A stretch of DNA of 64,000 nt, taken from NCBI GenBank assembly GCA_025936825.1, contig JAICSO010000002.1:558001-622000 (forward strand). The letters run 5' to 3'. This document shows positions 26,470-35,885 of this stretch, one piece after another. This DNA comes from Terriglobales bacterium. Lineage in GTDB: Bacteria; Acidobacteriota; Terriglobia; Terriglobales; Acidobacteriaceae. The translations under genes and the position numbers were made by a program. The notes under the pieces were generated by a model, which saw only the letters and a program-made list of their open reading frames with translations, was not told where the DNA came from and made no database searches. Within the stretch, counting starts at the first letter, position 1. Each line of letters opens with the position of its first letter.

Positions 26470-27897
26470 CTAAGCAATCTCCGGCCGCTCGTGCCAATAC
26501 ATATCCCAACCTAAATAGCGGGTTGCGGCTTCGTAAACCGCGGGCGCGACCGACGACAGGTTAGCGGCCACGTGGTGCTCGAATCCGTTCTCGCAGATGT
26601 AGTGCAAGAGTTTCTGCATTTTCGAAATTTCGCAGACGCCAGCGCCACCGAAGGTGTTTAGTGCGTCGTCAGTGAAGCGGCCCTCGCCGACGTAGCCACG
26701 CATCTTCCCTTCCAGATCCGCGGTCGAGAAGCGGGTAAAGGTCATCTTCTCCGGCTTGATCAGGCCGACCACCGTTCCAAACGTATTCTCTTTGCCGACC
26801 GTGCCCGCGATGATTTCCTGGAAATCCATCTTGAACGAGCGGAAGAAGTGTTTCGGCAGATTGGCGCAGTGGAAGCAGACCGCCTTATCGGGATTGCTGC
26901 CGTAATTATTGTTCCAATCGAGCAGCGCGGAGGGCGTACCCGACGCCAACTGCATGGCATGCATTCCCAGCACGCCGGCAATATCAACTTCGCAGGCGCT
27001 GGAAAGCAACTGCTCGCTCATCATGCTCATGACCGTGCAAGGCACGACGCCGAAATTCTCTTCCAGAGACGTCCAGCACTGAATAGCGCTGATCTTTACT
27101 TGTGTCGCCGCCATCCACTGATCAATCACTGCGCCAAGTTTCGACATCTTCATCAGCGCGTTGGCCGGCACGTCTTTTGTGTCGACGTATTTCTGGATGG
27201 TTGCCAGCTTCCCTTGCGCCGCAGGATCAGAGTCCTTCATGCGATCAATACGGCCCAGGACTTCTGACAAGTCCAGCGTCTCGATTGAAATCCCATTGTG
27301 CTCGAGAATCTTTTCGCTGAAGCGAACCGTGTTGAATGCGGTAGGTCTCGCGCCGATTGAGCCCACGCGCAGATTACGAAAGCCGTTCACGATGCGGCAG
27401 ACTGCGGCAAACCATTGCAGATCTTTCGTGAACTCGGGCGAATCCGGAGCTTCGGTATGCAGCGTGGTAATCGAGTAAGGAATGTTGTACTGCCTGAGGT
27501 TGTTGCATGCCGACATCTTTCCGCAGAAGCTGTCGCGGCGGAAAGCGATGGTCATCTTTTTGGGATCATCGGGCGTGGCCTGGATCAGGACTGGCACACG
27601 CAGGCCCGAAAGCCGCAGCGTGTCAGCAATCGCGCGCTCTTCGCCGAAATTCGGTAGGGTCACGATAATGCCGTCAATCCGGTCGGCATTCTTCTTGAAT
27701 AATTCCGCACAGCGCGTCGATTCCTCACGCGTTTCAACAGCGCCGTACTTACTCTGCTCGGGAGTGAGCGCAACTACTTCCATGCCGGCCGTTTGGAGAA
27801 CGCGAATCATCTCTTCACGGCCGCTCTTGGCGAGGTGATCGGGAAAGAATCCCCGGTTCCCCACGATCAGCCCCATTGTCATCTTGTTATTCGTCAT
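26470..27897 (-). CDS. L-fucose/L-arabinose isomerase family protein (FucI-type, in the araA position)
   Basis: 475 residues. It resembles the L-fucose isomerase-like group (COG2407-type) rather than classical AraA: N-terminal Rossmann-like segment (GLIVGNRGFFPDHLAKSG), IIVTLPNFGEERAIADTLR, SIGARPTAFNTVRFSEKIL in the middle, and C-terminal CFHCANLPKHFFRS with metal-binding candidates and FGGAGVCEISKMQKLLHYIC. Its position between the symporter/AraD genes and ribulokinase argues that it makes L-ribulose from L-arabinose, although fucose or another aldose cannot be excluded. No classical araA is present in the window. Confidence 0.85.
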   Translation of the reverse strand: MTNNKMTMGLIVGNRGFFPDHLAKSGREEMIRVLQTAGMEVVALTPEQSKYGAVETREESTRCAELFKKNADRIDGIIVTLPNFGEERAIADTLRLSGLRVPVLIQATPDDPKKMTIAFRRDSFCGKMSACNNLRQYNIPYSITTLHTEAPDSPEFTKDLQWFAAVCRIVNGFRNLRVGSIGARPTAFNTVRFSEKILEHNGISIETLDLSEVLGRIDRMKDSDPAAQGKLATIQKYVDTKDVPANALMKMSKLGAVIDQWMAATQVKISAIQCWTSLEENFGVVPCTVMSMMSEQLLSSACEVDIAGVLGMHAMQLASGTPSALLDWNNNYGSNPDKAVCFHCANLPKHFFRSFKMDFQEIIAGTVGKENTFGTVVGLIKPEKMTFTRFSTADLEGKMRGYVGEGRFTDDALNTFGGAGVCEISKMQKLLHYICENGFEHHVAANLSSVAPAVYEAATRYLGWDMYWHERPEIA

Positions 27898-28004
27898 AAA
27901 GCCCCTAAAAGAAATTCAAAACTTCTTGGGTTCGGCTACCCGCTTTCAGCAATCGTTTACCCGACCAAACAGTGTACGCCGCAAGCCAACGGAAACACGT
28001 CAAG

Positions 28005-28217
28005 TTATGTATTCTTTGGCCTGAAGATCAGGCAGTATGCCCCGCCCAGGACGATCAGCAGAGCGCCCCACCAGACAGGCGCGTGCAGGTTAGACAGCAC
28101 AGTGTCGGGCGGATGCGAGAGTTCCGCAATCCCGCTGATGAAAATCAGTATGCCGTACACGAACAGCAGCACGCCGACAAAGAACCAAACCGGAATGATG
28201 TGATGTTTTTCGCTCAT
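28005..28217 (-). CDS. Small two-helix membrane protein of the arabinose cluster
   Basis: 70 residues with two hydrophobic helices (IPVWFFVGVLLFVYGILIFI and PVWWGALLIVLGGAYCLIF) joined by a loop. It starts 4 bases after the symporter stop codon, so it is very likely co-translated with it. I do not recognise a family with a known function. An accessory subunit of the symporter is a reasonable guess from context. Confidence 0.75.
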   Translation of the reverse strand: MSEKHHIIPVWFFVGVLLFVYGILIFISGIAELSHPPDTVLSNLHAPVWWGALLIVLGGAYCLIFRPKNT

Positions 28218-28221
28218 CGTC

Positions 28222-29931
28222 TCACCAGAAAATGATTTGCAAAACTACGAACAGCACCATCGCCACCGCCCCCCAGAACGCCGGCTTGTGGAAGATGCTT
28301 GCGTGTTCTTCATGCGCGATTGGAGTCAGGCTGTAAACCAGGCCCACCAATTCCTGGTCCGGCTTGGGCTTGGTAACCAGCGTGACCAGGACCGTCACCA
28401 CTACGCAGGTAACGCAGGCCCAGAGAGACTGGTACATGTCTTGCGCAAGTCCCTTTGCCAGCGGTGAACGAGCAAAGATTGGCACCCATTTGTCCGGGTC
28501 GATTTTGTGCATCAACAAAAACATCGTCAAGGACGAAAGAGTACCGGCGAGCAAACCGAGGAAGCCAGCCCACCGTGTGACGCGTTTCCATAACATCCCC
28601 AGCAGCACCGTGCCAAACAGCGGCGCAATGAAGAACCCAAACAGCGCCTGCACGTAATCCATGATGCTGGCGAAACCCATCACCAGGTAGGCTGTGCCGA
28701 TGCTGATAATCAAGCCAATAATGGTGCACCAGCGCCCCATGGAAACGTAATGCTTGTCTGGAGCAGTCTTGTTGAGATAGGGACGATAAATGTCGTACGT
28801 CCACACGGTCGCGAAGGCGCTAACATTTCCAGCCATGCCAGCCATGAATCCTGCGACGAGGGCGGTAATTCCGAGGCCCAATAGGCCTGGGCCGCAGTAG
28901 CGGGCAAGCATGAGAGGCAACACTTCGTTATAGCTGTGTTGGCCTGCTTGCAGGTCGCTGGCGGGCACGAGGTGCATGGGAAGAACGGCCAGTCCCAGCA
29001 GACCGGGAAGGATGACGATCAACGGAACGGCCATTTTGAAGAACGATCCGATAATCGGCGCCAGTTTTGCGGAACGGATGTCCCTGGCGGAGAGTACGCG
29101 CTGAACCACCAGGAAGTCCGTAGTCCAGTAACCCATCGACTGCACCGCGCCGAGGCCAAAAACAATTCCGATCCAATTGATGCCCATGGGATTATTGGCA
29201 AATGAACCCATCGGCGCCCACATATGGGTGAAGTCTTGACCCGGAAAATTCTGCTGAATGCGCGCGACCATGCCCGCCCAGCCGTGGGTTTCAATCAGGC
29301 CGAGAATCGGGATGAGCAACGCGCCGAACCAGATGAGGAAAAACTGCAACACTTCGTTGAAGATTGCTGAGAACAGACCGCCTGCGGCCACGTAGACGCC
29401 GACCGTCAGAGATGAAACCCAAATGCTGAAGTTGATGTCCCATCCGAGGACGACTTTCATGACCACGGCCATGGCGTACATATTCACGCCCGACATCAGG
29501 ATTGTCATCACCGCGAAGGTGATCGCGCTCAGACCGGCAGCTTCCGTGCCATAGCGCAGCTTCAGATATCCGGGGACAGAGTGCGTCTTGGAGATGTAGT
29601 AGAACGGCATCATCACCAAGCCGAGGAACACCATGGCAGGAATGGCGCCGACCCAGTACCAGTGCGCGGCCATGATTCCGTACTGGTAGGCTGAACCCGC
29701 CCATCCGAGCAGTTCAAGTGAACCAAGGTTGGCAGAGACGAAGGCCAGGCCTGCGACCCACGCGGTCATCTCGCGGCCGGCAAGAAAAAAGTCTTCGCCG
29801 GTATTGGCAAATTTCTTGAGATAAAAGCCGATAACCAGAACCAATAGGAAGTAGAAGGCGATGATGGCCAAGTCAACGCCAGAAAGTTTCACCAACCGCT
29901 CTGCGACAAACATCGCCAAGAGTGGACTCAT
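28222..29931 (-). CDS. Sodium/sugar symporter (SSS family, SGLT-like)
   Basis: 569 residues, ~14 membrane helices. Hallmarks include LAIIAFYFLLVLVIGFYLKK, the SSS signature ANTGEDFFLAGREMTAWVAG, GWAGSAYQYGIMAAHWYWVG and VAGFMAGMAGNVSAFATVWT. It resembles the SGLT/vSGLT group of sodium-coupled sugar transporters. The ATG overlaps the araD stop codon (ATGA), and a two-helix membrane protein follows, so L-arabinose (or galactose) is the probable substrate. Confidence 0.88.
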   Translation of the reverse strand: MSPLLAMFVAERLVKLSGVDLAIIAFYFLLVLVIGFYLKKFANTGEDFFLAGREMTAWVAGLAFVSANLGSLELLGWAGSAYQYGIMAAHWYWVGAIPAMVFLGLVMMPFYYISKTHSVPGYLKLRYGTEAAGLSAITFAVMTILMSGVNMYAMAVVMKVVLGWDINFSIWVSSLTVGVYVAAGGLFSAIFNEVLQFFLIWFGALLIPILGLIETHGWAGMVARIQQNFPGQDFTHMWAPMGSFANNPMGINWIGIVFGLGAVQSMGYWTTDFLVVQRVLSARDIRSAKLAPIIGSFFKMAVPLIVILPGLLGLAVLPMHLVPASDLQAGQHSYNEVLPLMLARYCGPGLLGLGITALVAGFMAGMAGNVSAFATVWTYDIYRPYLNKTAPDKHYVSMGRWCTIIGLIISIGTAYLVMGFASIMDYVQALFGFFIAPLFGTVLLGMLWKRVTRWAGFLGLLAGTLSSLTMFLLMHKIDPDKWVPIFARSPLAKGLAQDMYQSLWACVTCVVVTVLVTLVTKPKPDQELVGLVYSLTPIAHEEHASIFHKPAFWGAVAMVLFVVLQIIFW

Positions 29932-30656
29932 TTTTTCTCCCCTGCCTGACCGTAGTATGCGTTGCGACCGTGCTTGCGCAAGAAATGGCGGTCGTGAAGC
30001 GTGCTTGAAATATTACCCATCCCCGGATTCAAAGTCGTAGTGAAATATGCCATGCGAGCGATGGACTCGAGAACCACCGCGTTATGCGCGGCGCTGCTGA
30101 CATCTTTGCCCCATGCAAATGGACCGTGATTCGCTACCAATACCGCTGGAATCACGTCAGGATCCTTGTCGCGAAAGGTGCGCGCAATCGCCTCGCCAGT
30201 GTTCCATTCGTACTCGCCCGCGATCTCCTCGGCAGGCATAGGATCAGTCACCGGCACCGGTCCGTGAAAGTAATCAGCGTGGGTAGTCCCAAAGCAGGGA
30301 ATGTCCCGTCGGGCCTGGGCCCATGCGGTCGCGTACTCAGAATGCGTGTGAACGACGCCGCCAATGTTTTTGAACCGCTGATAGAGCAGAACGTGCGTGG
30401 GTAGATCGGAGGAGGGCCGCAGGTTGCCTTCGAGCACCTTACCGTTCAGATCCGTCAAAACGAGGTGCTCCGGCTTCATCTGATCATAAGGCACGCCGCT
30501 TGGCTTGATGACTACCAATCCCTCTTCGCGCAGGATGCCACTCGCATTTCCGAAGGTGTACAAAACTAGTCCGCGTCTCACCAACTCGAGGTTGGCTTCG
30601 AGCACCTGCTCACGGAGTTGCTGCAAGGTTTTGCTTGAAGTTATGGTTGCAGACAT
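29928..30656 (-). CDS. araD: L-ribulose-5-phosphate 4-epimerase
   Basis: 242 residues, class II aldolase/AraD family. Converts L-ribulose 5-phosphate to D-xylulose 5-phosphate. Motifs: YTFGNASGILREEGLVVIKP (phosphate-binding), SSDLPTHVLLYQRFKNIGGV, the zinc ligands in VVHTHSEYATAWAQ and FGTTHADYFHGP, and VLVANHGPFAWGKD. The stop overlaps the start of the symporter gene by 4 bases. The length matches E. coli AraD. Confidence 0.95.
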   Translation of the reverse strand: MSATITSSKTLQQLREQVLEANLELVRRGLVLYTFGNASGILREEGLVVIKPSGVPYDQMKPEHLVLTDLNGKVLEGNLRPSSDLPTHVLLYQRFKNIGGVVHTHSEYATAWAQARRDIPCFGTTHADYFHGPVPVTDPMPAEEIAGEYEWNTGEAIARTFRDKDPDVIPAVLVANHGPFAWGKDVSSAAHNAVVLESIARMAYFTTTLNPGMGNISSTLHDRHFLRKHGRNAYYGQAGEKK

Positions 30657-30726
30657 GAGATTCGAGTGCTTGAAATTGGGGCCGCCATTCTGTGCGGCCC
30701 CAAATGCTGCTTTCCTTACTGTCGAA

Positions 30727-31839
30727 CTAGCGTGCCGAGAACCGGAAAACCGTTACCCAATGATATTTCTGTCCTGGCTTCAACTCGGTTGATGGGAACT
30801 TCGGATGATTGGGCGAATCCGGGAAGTGCTGGGTCTCCAGACAAAGTCCCGAACGGTGTCCGTAAACCTTGCCGCCTTTGCCGGTGATGCTTCCGTCAAG
30901 GAAGTTGCCGGTATAGAACTGAACGCCCGGTTGGTCGGTTATGACCTGGAGAACGCGACCGCTGGAAGGCTCATAAACTTCGGCCGCTTCAGCCAATTTC
31001 CCGGTGCTGTCGAGCACCCAGTTGTGATCGTAGCCGTGCCCTTTCTTCAATTGGTCGTTGTCGTCATTGATACGGGCGCCGACAGCGGTTGGCTTGCGAA
31101 AATCAAAAGGCGTGCCCGCCACCGACGCAATCTCTCCGGTGGGAATCAGGTTCGCATCCACGGGCGTGTAGTGACTGGCGTTAATCTTCACGTCGTTCTT
31201 CAGGATGTCGCCGCTGCCTGCGCCTGCGAGGTTGAAGTAGGAGTGATTTGTAAGGTTGAGGACGGTGTCCTTGTCGGTGGTGGCTGAGTAGTCAATCTTG
31301 AGGTCTTTACCCACTAGCGTGTAACGCACAACTGCTGTCAGCTTGCCAGGAAAGCCTTGGTCGCCATCGGGACTCACGTAAGTAAGCTCAACCCCATGAG
31401 GGATTTCCTTTGCGTCCCAAACGACTTTGTCAAAGCCTTTCGGACCGCCGTGGAGCGCGTTGACTGGGTGGTTCGGGTCTGGACCGTCGTTCACTGGAAT
31501 CGAATAGGTCTTACCGTCGAGCGTGAACTTGCCCCCGGCGATGCGGTTGCCATAACGCCCGATCAGCGCGCCGAAATACCCCTTATTTCCTTTGACGTAT
31601 TCGTCCAGGGTATCGAACCCAAGGACGATATCGGCTGACTTACCATTTTTGTCGGGAACTTTCAGCGCCTGGATAATGCCCCCATACGTAATGATGTGTG
31701 CCTCTATCGCCCCATCTTTGAGCGTATAAATGTCGACATTCTTGCCGTCGGGCGTCTTGCCGAAGCTTTGTTTGGTTACTTGAGCCGAGACCACGGAAGT
31801 CATTGTCATGAGCGCAATTACGAGAGCCGCAACCCTCAT
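30727..31839 (-). CDS. galM: Exported aldose 1-epimerase (GalM)
   Basis: 370 residues from the ATG at 31839, preceded by GGAGG; the track start at 31887 is not supported. A signal peptide (MRVAALVIALMTMTSVVSAQ) directs it to the periplasm. The body is a full galactose mutarotase: RYGNRIAGGKFTLDGKTY, NHSYFNLAGAGSGDILKNDV with the catalytic-His region, and the C-terminal GVQFYTGNFLDG and SGLCLETQHFPDSPNHPKFP containing the catalytic Glu. It interconverts anomers of sugars before uptake. It is the promoter-proximal gene of the arabinose cluster, with galK upstream. Confidence 0.93.
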   Translation of the reverse strand: MRVAALVIALMTMTSVVSAQVTKQSFGKTPDGKNVDIYTLKDGAIEAHIITYGGIIQALKVPDKNGKSADIVLGFDTLDEYVKGNKGYFGALIGRYGNRIAGGKFTLDGKTYSIPVNDGPDPNHPVNALHGGPKGFDKVVWDAKEIPHGVELTYVSPDGDQGFPGKLTAVVRYTLVGKDLKIDYSATTDKDTVLNLTNHSYFNLAGAGSGDILKNDVKINASHYTPVDANLIPTGEIASVAGTPFDFRKPTAVGARINDDNDQLKKGHGYDHNWVLDSTGKLAEAAEVYEPSSGRVLQVITDQPGVQFYTGNFLDGSITGKGGKVYGHRSGLCLETQHFPDSPNHPKFPSTELKPGQKYHWVTVFRFSAR

Positions 31840-31907
31840 CTCGTATTCCTCCAAGTTGGAATGAAACGATTTAGACCAGTGCTGCAATATGAAACCACGG
31901 GCCGATC

Positions 31908-31944
31908 ATTATCCCGCATTCGATAGCCCATTGTAAACGTTTAC
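31908..31944 (-). promoter_or_regulatory. galM promoter with LacI-type operator
   Basis: Minus-strand TTTACA (31937-31932) and GATAAT (31913-31908), 18-base spacing, about 70 bases before the galM start. The -35 is part of the perfect palindrome GTAAACGTTTAC (31933-31944), the classic half-site pattern of LacI/GalR/CcpA-class regulators. No LacI-family gene is in the window. A half site CGTTTAC lies at about 27953 upstream of the isomerase. Confidence 0.6.
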
Positions 31945-31985
31945 CGTACAACCTTGGTCACCGGTGGTACTACGGTCCATTCGTA

Positions 31986-33161
31986 CTAGACGGCAGCATG
32001 TTCCGCCTCGAGACCTGCGCCATTGGCAGCTGAGCAGACGAAGACATCGGGCGTGATTCCGGTCTTGGCTTTATAGCGAGAAGCCACTGCTTTAGCAAAG
32101 CTTTGCGAGTTCGTGTGCTCAACGAGATTGATGGTGCATCCGCCAAAGCCGCCGCCCGTCATACGGCCACCGATAAAGCCAGCCACGCCGTGAGCAGATT
32201 CCACCATAGCATCGAGTTCTATGCAGCTGACCTGGTAGAGATCGCGAAGGCTTTCGTGTGATGCGCGCATGAGCATGCCAACTTTGGCAAGGTCGCCGGA
32301 AGCGAAACACTTGACCGCCTCCAGCGTGCGCGCATTCTCCTCTACTACGTGCAGGCATCGGCGATAGACGATTGCGGGCAGGTCAGACTCGTGCTTGGTC
32401 AGTTGCTCAGCCGACACATCGCGAAGCGCCTTAATTCCCGGGTAGAACTTCGACAGGACTCGAACACCTTCTTCGCATTGCGCCCGCCGCTCGTTGTATT
32501 CGCCGCCCGAAAGCTCGTGCTTCACCATGGTGTTGCAAATGACGAAATCCACCGCGGGCGGAATCGGCACCAGTTGAAAGTCGAGCGAGCGGCAATCGAT
32601 CAGTACCGCATGTCCCTCTTTGCCGAAGCAGGAAACGAACTGGTCCATGATGCCGACATGGGCGCCGACAAATTCGTTTTCGGCACTTTGGCAAAGCTTG
32701 GCGACCTGCTTGAGCGGAAGCGTTTTGCCGGAAAGGCTCTGAAGCGCGAGAGCAGAAGCCACTTCCAATGCGGCGGACGAACTCAGACCTGAGCCGACGG
32801 GCACTTCGCTGTGCAACAGCAGATTCGCGCCACTCAAGGGAATACCCGCGCGCTTTAACTGGTGCGCCACGCCCACCACATAGTCCGCCCATTCGTCTTG
32901 CTTCTTATCAGGAAGGCGAGCCACATCGTATTCGAACTGGCCATCGTAGGCGGTAGATTTGAGGATAAGCTTTTCGTCTGCGCGGGGAGCAATTGCAACG
33001 TGCGCGTAGAAACCGATGGCGCTTGGCAACACAAAACCATCGTTGTAATCGGTGTGCTCGCCAATGAGGTTTACGCGACCGGGCGCCCGGAAAATCTTTG
33101 GACGTGCATGAAATTCCCGTTCGAAAACTTGCGGCAGTTCGTTCGCCTTCAAATTTTTCAC
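31986..33161 (-). CDS. galK: Galactokinase
   Basis: 391 residues, GHMP kinase family. Signature GRVNLIGEHTDYNDGFVLP near the N-terminus, ATP-binding LLLHSEVPVGSGLSSSAALE, GIMDQFVSCFGKEGHAVLID and the C-terminal GRMTGGGFGGCTINLVE. It phosphorylates galactose at C1 for the Leloir pathway. galT lies divergently next to it and galM follows downstream on the same strand with a 146-base gap that contains the LacI-type operator. Confidence 0.96.
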   Translation of the reverse strand: MKNLKANELPQVFEREFHARPKIFRAPGRVNLIGEHTDYNDGFVLPSAIGFYAHVAIAPRADEKLILKSTAYDGQFEYDVARLPDKKQDEWADYVVGVAHQLKRAGIPLSGANLLLHSEVPVGSGLSSSAALEVASALALQSLSGKTLPLKQVAKLCQSAENEFVGAHVGIMDQFVSCFGKEGHAVLIDCRSLDFQLVPIPPAVDFVICNTMVKHELSGGEYNERRAQCEEGVRVLSKFYPGIKALRDVSAEQLTKHESDLPAIVYRRCLHVVEENARTLEAVKCFASGDLAKVGMLMRASHESLRDLYQVSCIELDAMVESAHGVAGFIGGRMTGGGFGGCTINLVEHTNSQSFAKAVASRYKAKTGITPDVFVCSAANGAGLEAEHAAV

Positions 33162-33332
33162 TTGCGGCGCGCTCCCCTGTTGGCGTGTCTCTGCGCGGAT
33201 TCTAACGTATCTGCGAACATCCCGGTTCGAAGTCCCACGCTATTGTAATGGCACGGTGTTTGTGAGAGAACATACTAAAGTCGAATCAAGTAAGGTGGAC
33301 CAGTAATTGCAGGGAAGGCGCTACAAGACCCC

Positions 33333-34376
33333 ATGGGAAATTATCTGGATGCAGTATTCCGCGAGTCGCCGCACCGCAGGTTCAATCCGCTCAGCAACGA
33401 ATGGGTTTTAGTCTCACCGCACCGCACGCAGCGTCCCTGGCAGGGTGCAGTGGAGGCGATGCCCCAGGCGCAACGCCCCAAATACGATCCTTCCTGCTAT
33501 CTCTGTCCCGGCAATCAGCGGGCTAACGGCGCGCTGAATCCGCAGTACCATTCAACTTTCGTTTTCGAAAACGATTTTGCTGCGCTAAAAAAGGATGTTC
33601 CCTGCTCCCATCTGGACGTTAATAACAAAGGGTTGCTGGTGGCGGAAACCGAGTCGGGAATCTGCCGCGTGATGTGCTTCTCGCCCCGCCATGATTTGAC
33701 GCTCGCGACGATGGCGGCGCAGGATATCGAGCCGGTCATTCGTGAATGGACAGCGCAAACGCGGGAGCTTTCGAGTACTCACGGGATCCGGCACGTCCAG
33801 ATTTTCGAGAACCGCGGAGAGATGATGGGTGCGAGCAATCCGCACCCTCATTGCCAGATCTGGGCCACTGCAACGGTTCCTCAAGCGCCGGCGCGCGAGT
33901 TTTTCGCACAGCAAAATTACCGGGAGAAGAACGGCGCGTGCTTGCTTTGCGATTACGTCGAAATCGAACGGGAGCAGAAGGCGCGTGTTGTCTGTGAAAA
34001 CGACGGATTTATCTCCGTCGTGCCGTTCTGGGCGGTGTGGCCGTTTGAAATATTGGTATGCAGCCGCAGACATTTTGGCAGTTTCACGGAGTTCCAAGCA
34101 GGCGAAGTGGCGCAACTTAGCGCATTGCTCAAGCGGATTACGTCCACCTACGACTGCGTATTCGACGTGCCATTTCCGTACTCAATGGGATTTCATCAGC
34201 ATCCGTTTGACGGGGAGTCCCATCCCGAGTGGCACTTCCATGCGCATTTTTATCCGCCACTGCTGCGGTCGGCGACCGTGCGAAAGTTCATGGTGGGATT
34301 CGAAATGCTGGGAACTCCGCAGCGCGATATCACGCCGGAGTTAGCGGCGGAAAAGCTAAGATCGATTGCCAAGTAA
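33333..34376 (+). CDS. galT: Galactose-1-phosphate uridylyltransferase
   Basis: 347 residues. The active-site region reads ASNPHPHCQIWATATVPQAP, where the second His of HPH forms the uridylyl intermediate; RRFNPLSNEWVLVSPHRTQRP and CYLCPGNQRANG near the N-terminus carry a possible zinc site, and FHQHPFDGESHPEWHFHAHF is the C-terminal histidine cluster. It exchanges UDP between glucose 1-phosphate and galactose 1-phosphate. Divergent from galK with a 171-base shared upstream region; galE is not in the window. Confidence 0.95.
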   Translation: MGNYLDAVFRESPHRRFNPLSNEWVLVSPHRTQRPWQGAVEAMPQAQRPKYDPSCYLCPGNQRANGALNPQYHSTFVFENDFAALKKDVPCSHLDVNNKGLLVAETESGICRVMCFSPRHDLTLATMAAQDIEPVIREWTAQTRELSSTHGIRHVQIFENRGEMMGASNPHPHCQIWATATVPQAPAREFFAQQNYREKNGACLLCDYVEIEREQKARVVCENDGFISVVPFWAVWPFEILVCSRRHFGSFTEFQAGEVAQLSALLKRITSTYDCVFDVPFPYSMGFHQHPFDGESHPEWHFHAHFYPPLLRSATVRKFMVGFEMLGTPQRDITPELAAEKLRSIAK

Positions 34377-34504
34377 GTCGGGCCAAGGCGCTGGCACTAC
34401 TCATACCGGATCAGCTTGGGTGCCAGGGTTTTCAGCCATGCGTCTGCTCTGAGTCCGGCTTTAGCCGCCTGAGAGATTTACATCATTGGAAGAGCTCAAC
34501 CTAA

Positions 34505-34558
34505 GGGGCTGAAGCCCGCGTCTTGTCGGCATTTTTCATGCAGGCCTTGAAGGCCTGC
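34505..34558. repeat. Intergenic hairpin repeats (GGGCTGAAGCCC and GCAGGCCTTGAAGGCCTGC)
   Basis: Two strong dyads: GGGCTGAAGCCC (34506-34517) and a 19-base dyad with 9-bp arms (34540-34558). They occupy the convergent gap between galT and the thiolase gene and resemble dispersed GGCTGAAGCC hairpins, as also at 19923 and 20244. No U tract follows on either strand. Confidence 0.6.
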
Positions 34559-34593
34559 TCCACCCAAAATCTCTGCCGATCGAGATGATCGGG

Positions 34594-35805
34594 TTACACC
34601 CGCTCCAGCACGGTCGCGATTCCCTGCCCTACACCAATGCACATGGTGCACAGCGCGTATCGCGACTTCATTCGCCTGAGTTGATATACCGCCGCCGTCG
34701 CGAGACGAGCGCCACTGGCTCCGAGTGGATGACCGAGCGCAATCGCCCCACCATTGGGATTCACGTGCGCTGCGTCATCGGGAAGGCCGAGGTCTCGCAG
34801 AACAGCCAGCGATTGCACGGAAAACGCCTCATTCAACTCGATCAGATCGATTTGCGAAAGGTTGACGCCGGTCTTCTCCAGAACACGGCGAGTGGCGGGA
34901 ACCGGTCCGATACCCATAATGCGCGGGGGAACTCCGGCTGTAGCTGATCCCAGAACCCGCGCCAGAGGAGTCAATCCGTATTTCGCTACCGCTTCTTCGG
35001 AAGCCAGCAGCAACGCGCCAGCGCCATCATTCACACCGGAGGCATTGCCCGCGGTGACAGTTCCGTTCGGCTTCACAATGGGCTTGAGTTTGGCCAGAGC
35101 TTCCATCGTGGTATCCGGACGCGGGTGCTCGTCCTGAGTAACCACGGTCTCCGCACCCTTCTTTCCCGGGATTCGCACCGGCACAATCTCTTCCGCGAGA
35201 TTTCCGTTTTTCATTGCGGCAGCGGTGCGCTGCTGGCTTCGCAGGGCAAACGCGTCCTGATCCTCACGCGAAATCTTCCACTGCTCGGCGACGTTCTCCG
35301 CAGTCTCCGGCATGGAATCGGTTCCGTACTTTTCTTTCATCGCGGGATTGACGAAGCGCCAGCCGATGGTGGTGTCTTCAATCTTGGCTCCGCGGGAAAA
35401 AGGAGCTTCAGCCTTCCCGATCACGAAGGGCGCGCGTGACATGCTTTCGACGCCGCCGGCAATCACCAGCGAGGCTTCTCCCGACTTGATCGCGCGTGCG
35501 GCGACGGAAATCGCTTCAAGACTGGAGCCGCAAAGGCGGTTCACCGTGGCTCCTGGCACGTCGACCGGCAGTCCCGCCAGCAGTAACGCCATGCGCGCGA
35601 CATTGCGATTGTCCTCGCCCGCCTGATTGGCGCAACCGTAGACGACGTCATCCAGCGCACCCCAATCCACGTTGGGATTGCGTTCCAGGAGTGCTTTGAT
35701 CGGTATGGAAGCGAGATCGTCGGTGCGCACTGATGCCAAAGCTCCGCCATAACGCCCAAAAGGCGTGCGAATCGCATCGCAGATGTAGGCGTGAGTGTCT
35801 GGCAT
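34594..35805 (-). CDS. Thiolase, 3-oxoadipyl-CoA thiolase type
   Basis: 403 residues from the ATG at 35805 (MPDTHAYICDAIRTPFGRYG); the 33 extra residues in the track ORF run into a terminator and are not coding. Catalytic residues are visible: Cys in TVNRLCGSSLEAISV, His in GGAIALGHPLGASGARL and Cys in ALCTMCIGVGQG. The stretch IRTPFGRYGGALASVRTDDL and VYGCANQAGEDNRNVARMAL is typical of the PcaF/PaaJ subgroup, which cleaves 3-oxoadipyl-CoA to succinyl-CoA and acetyl-CoA. No other ring-cleavage genes are nearby, so acetoacetyl-CoA thiolase activity remains possible. Confidence 0.9.
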   Translation of the reverse strand: MPDTHAYICDAIRTPFGRYGGALASVRTDDLASIPIKALLERNPNVDWGALDDVVYGCANQAGEDNRNVARMALLLAGLPVDVPGATVNRLCGSSLEAISVAARAIKSGEASLVIAGGVESMSRAPFVIGKAEAPFSRGAKIEDTTIGWRFVNPAMKEKYGTDSMPETAENVAEQWKISREDQDAFALRSQQRTAAAMKNGNLAEEIVPVRIPGKKGAETVVTQDEHPRPDTTMEALAKLKPIVKPNGTVTAGNASGVNDGAGALLLASEEAVAKYGLTPLARVLGSATAGVPPRIMGIGPVPATRRVLEKTGVNLSQIDLIELNEAFSVQSLAVLRDLGLPDDAAHVNPNGGAIALGHPLGASGARLATAAVYQLRRMKSRYALCTMCIGVGQGIATVLERV

Positions 35806-35847
35806 GAGGGTACTTATTGCAGAACGAGTGTATATCAGGGCTGAAAA

Positions 35848-35873
35848 TGAAAACGGCCCCGCAAAGAGGCCGT
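35848..35873 (-). terminator. Rho-independent terminator downstream of the tRNA
   Basis: Minus-strand stem ACGGCC/GGCCGT with a 9-base loop followed by TTTTC. It lies about 130 bases after the tRNA 3' end and 43 bases before the thiolase start, so it ends the tRNA transcript. Confidence 0.75.
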
Positions 35874-35885
35874 CTCTGGAACGCT

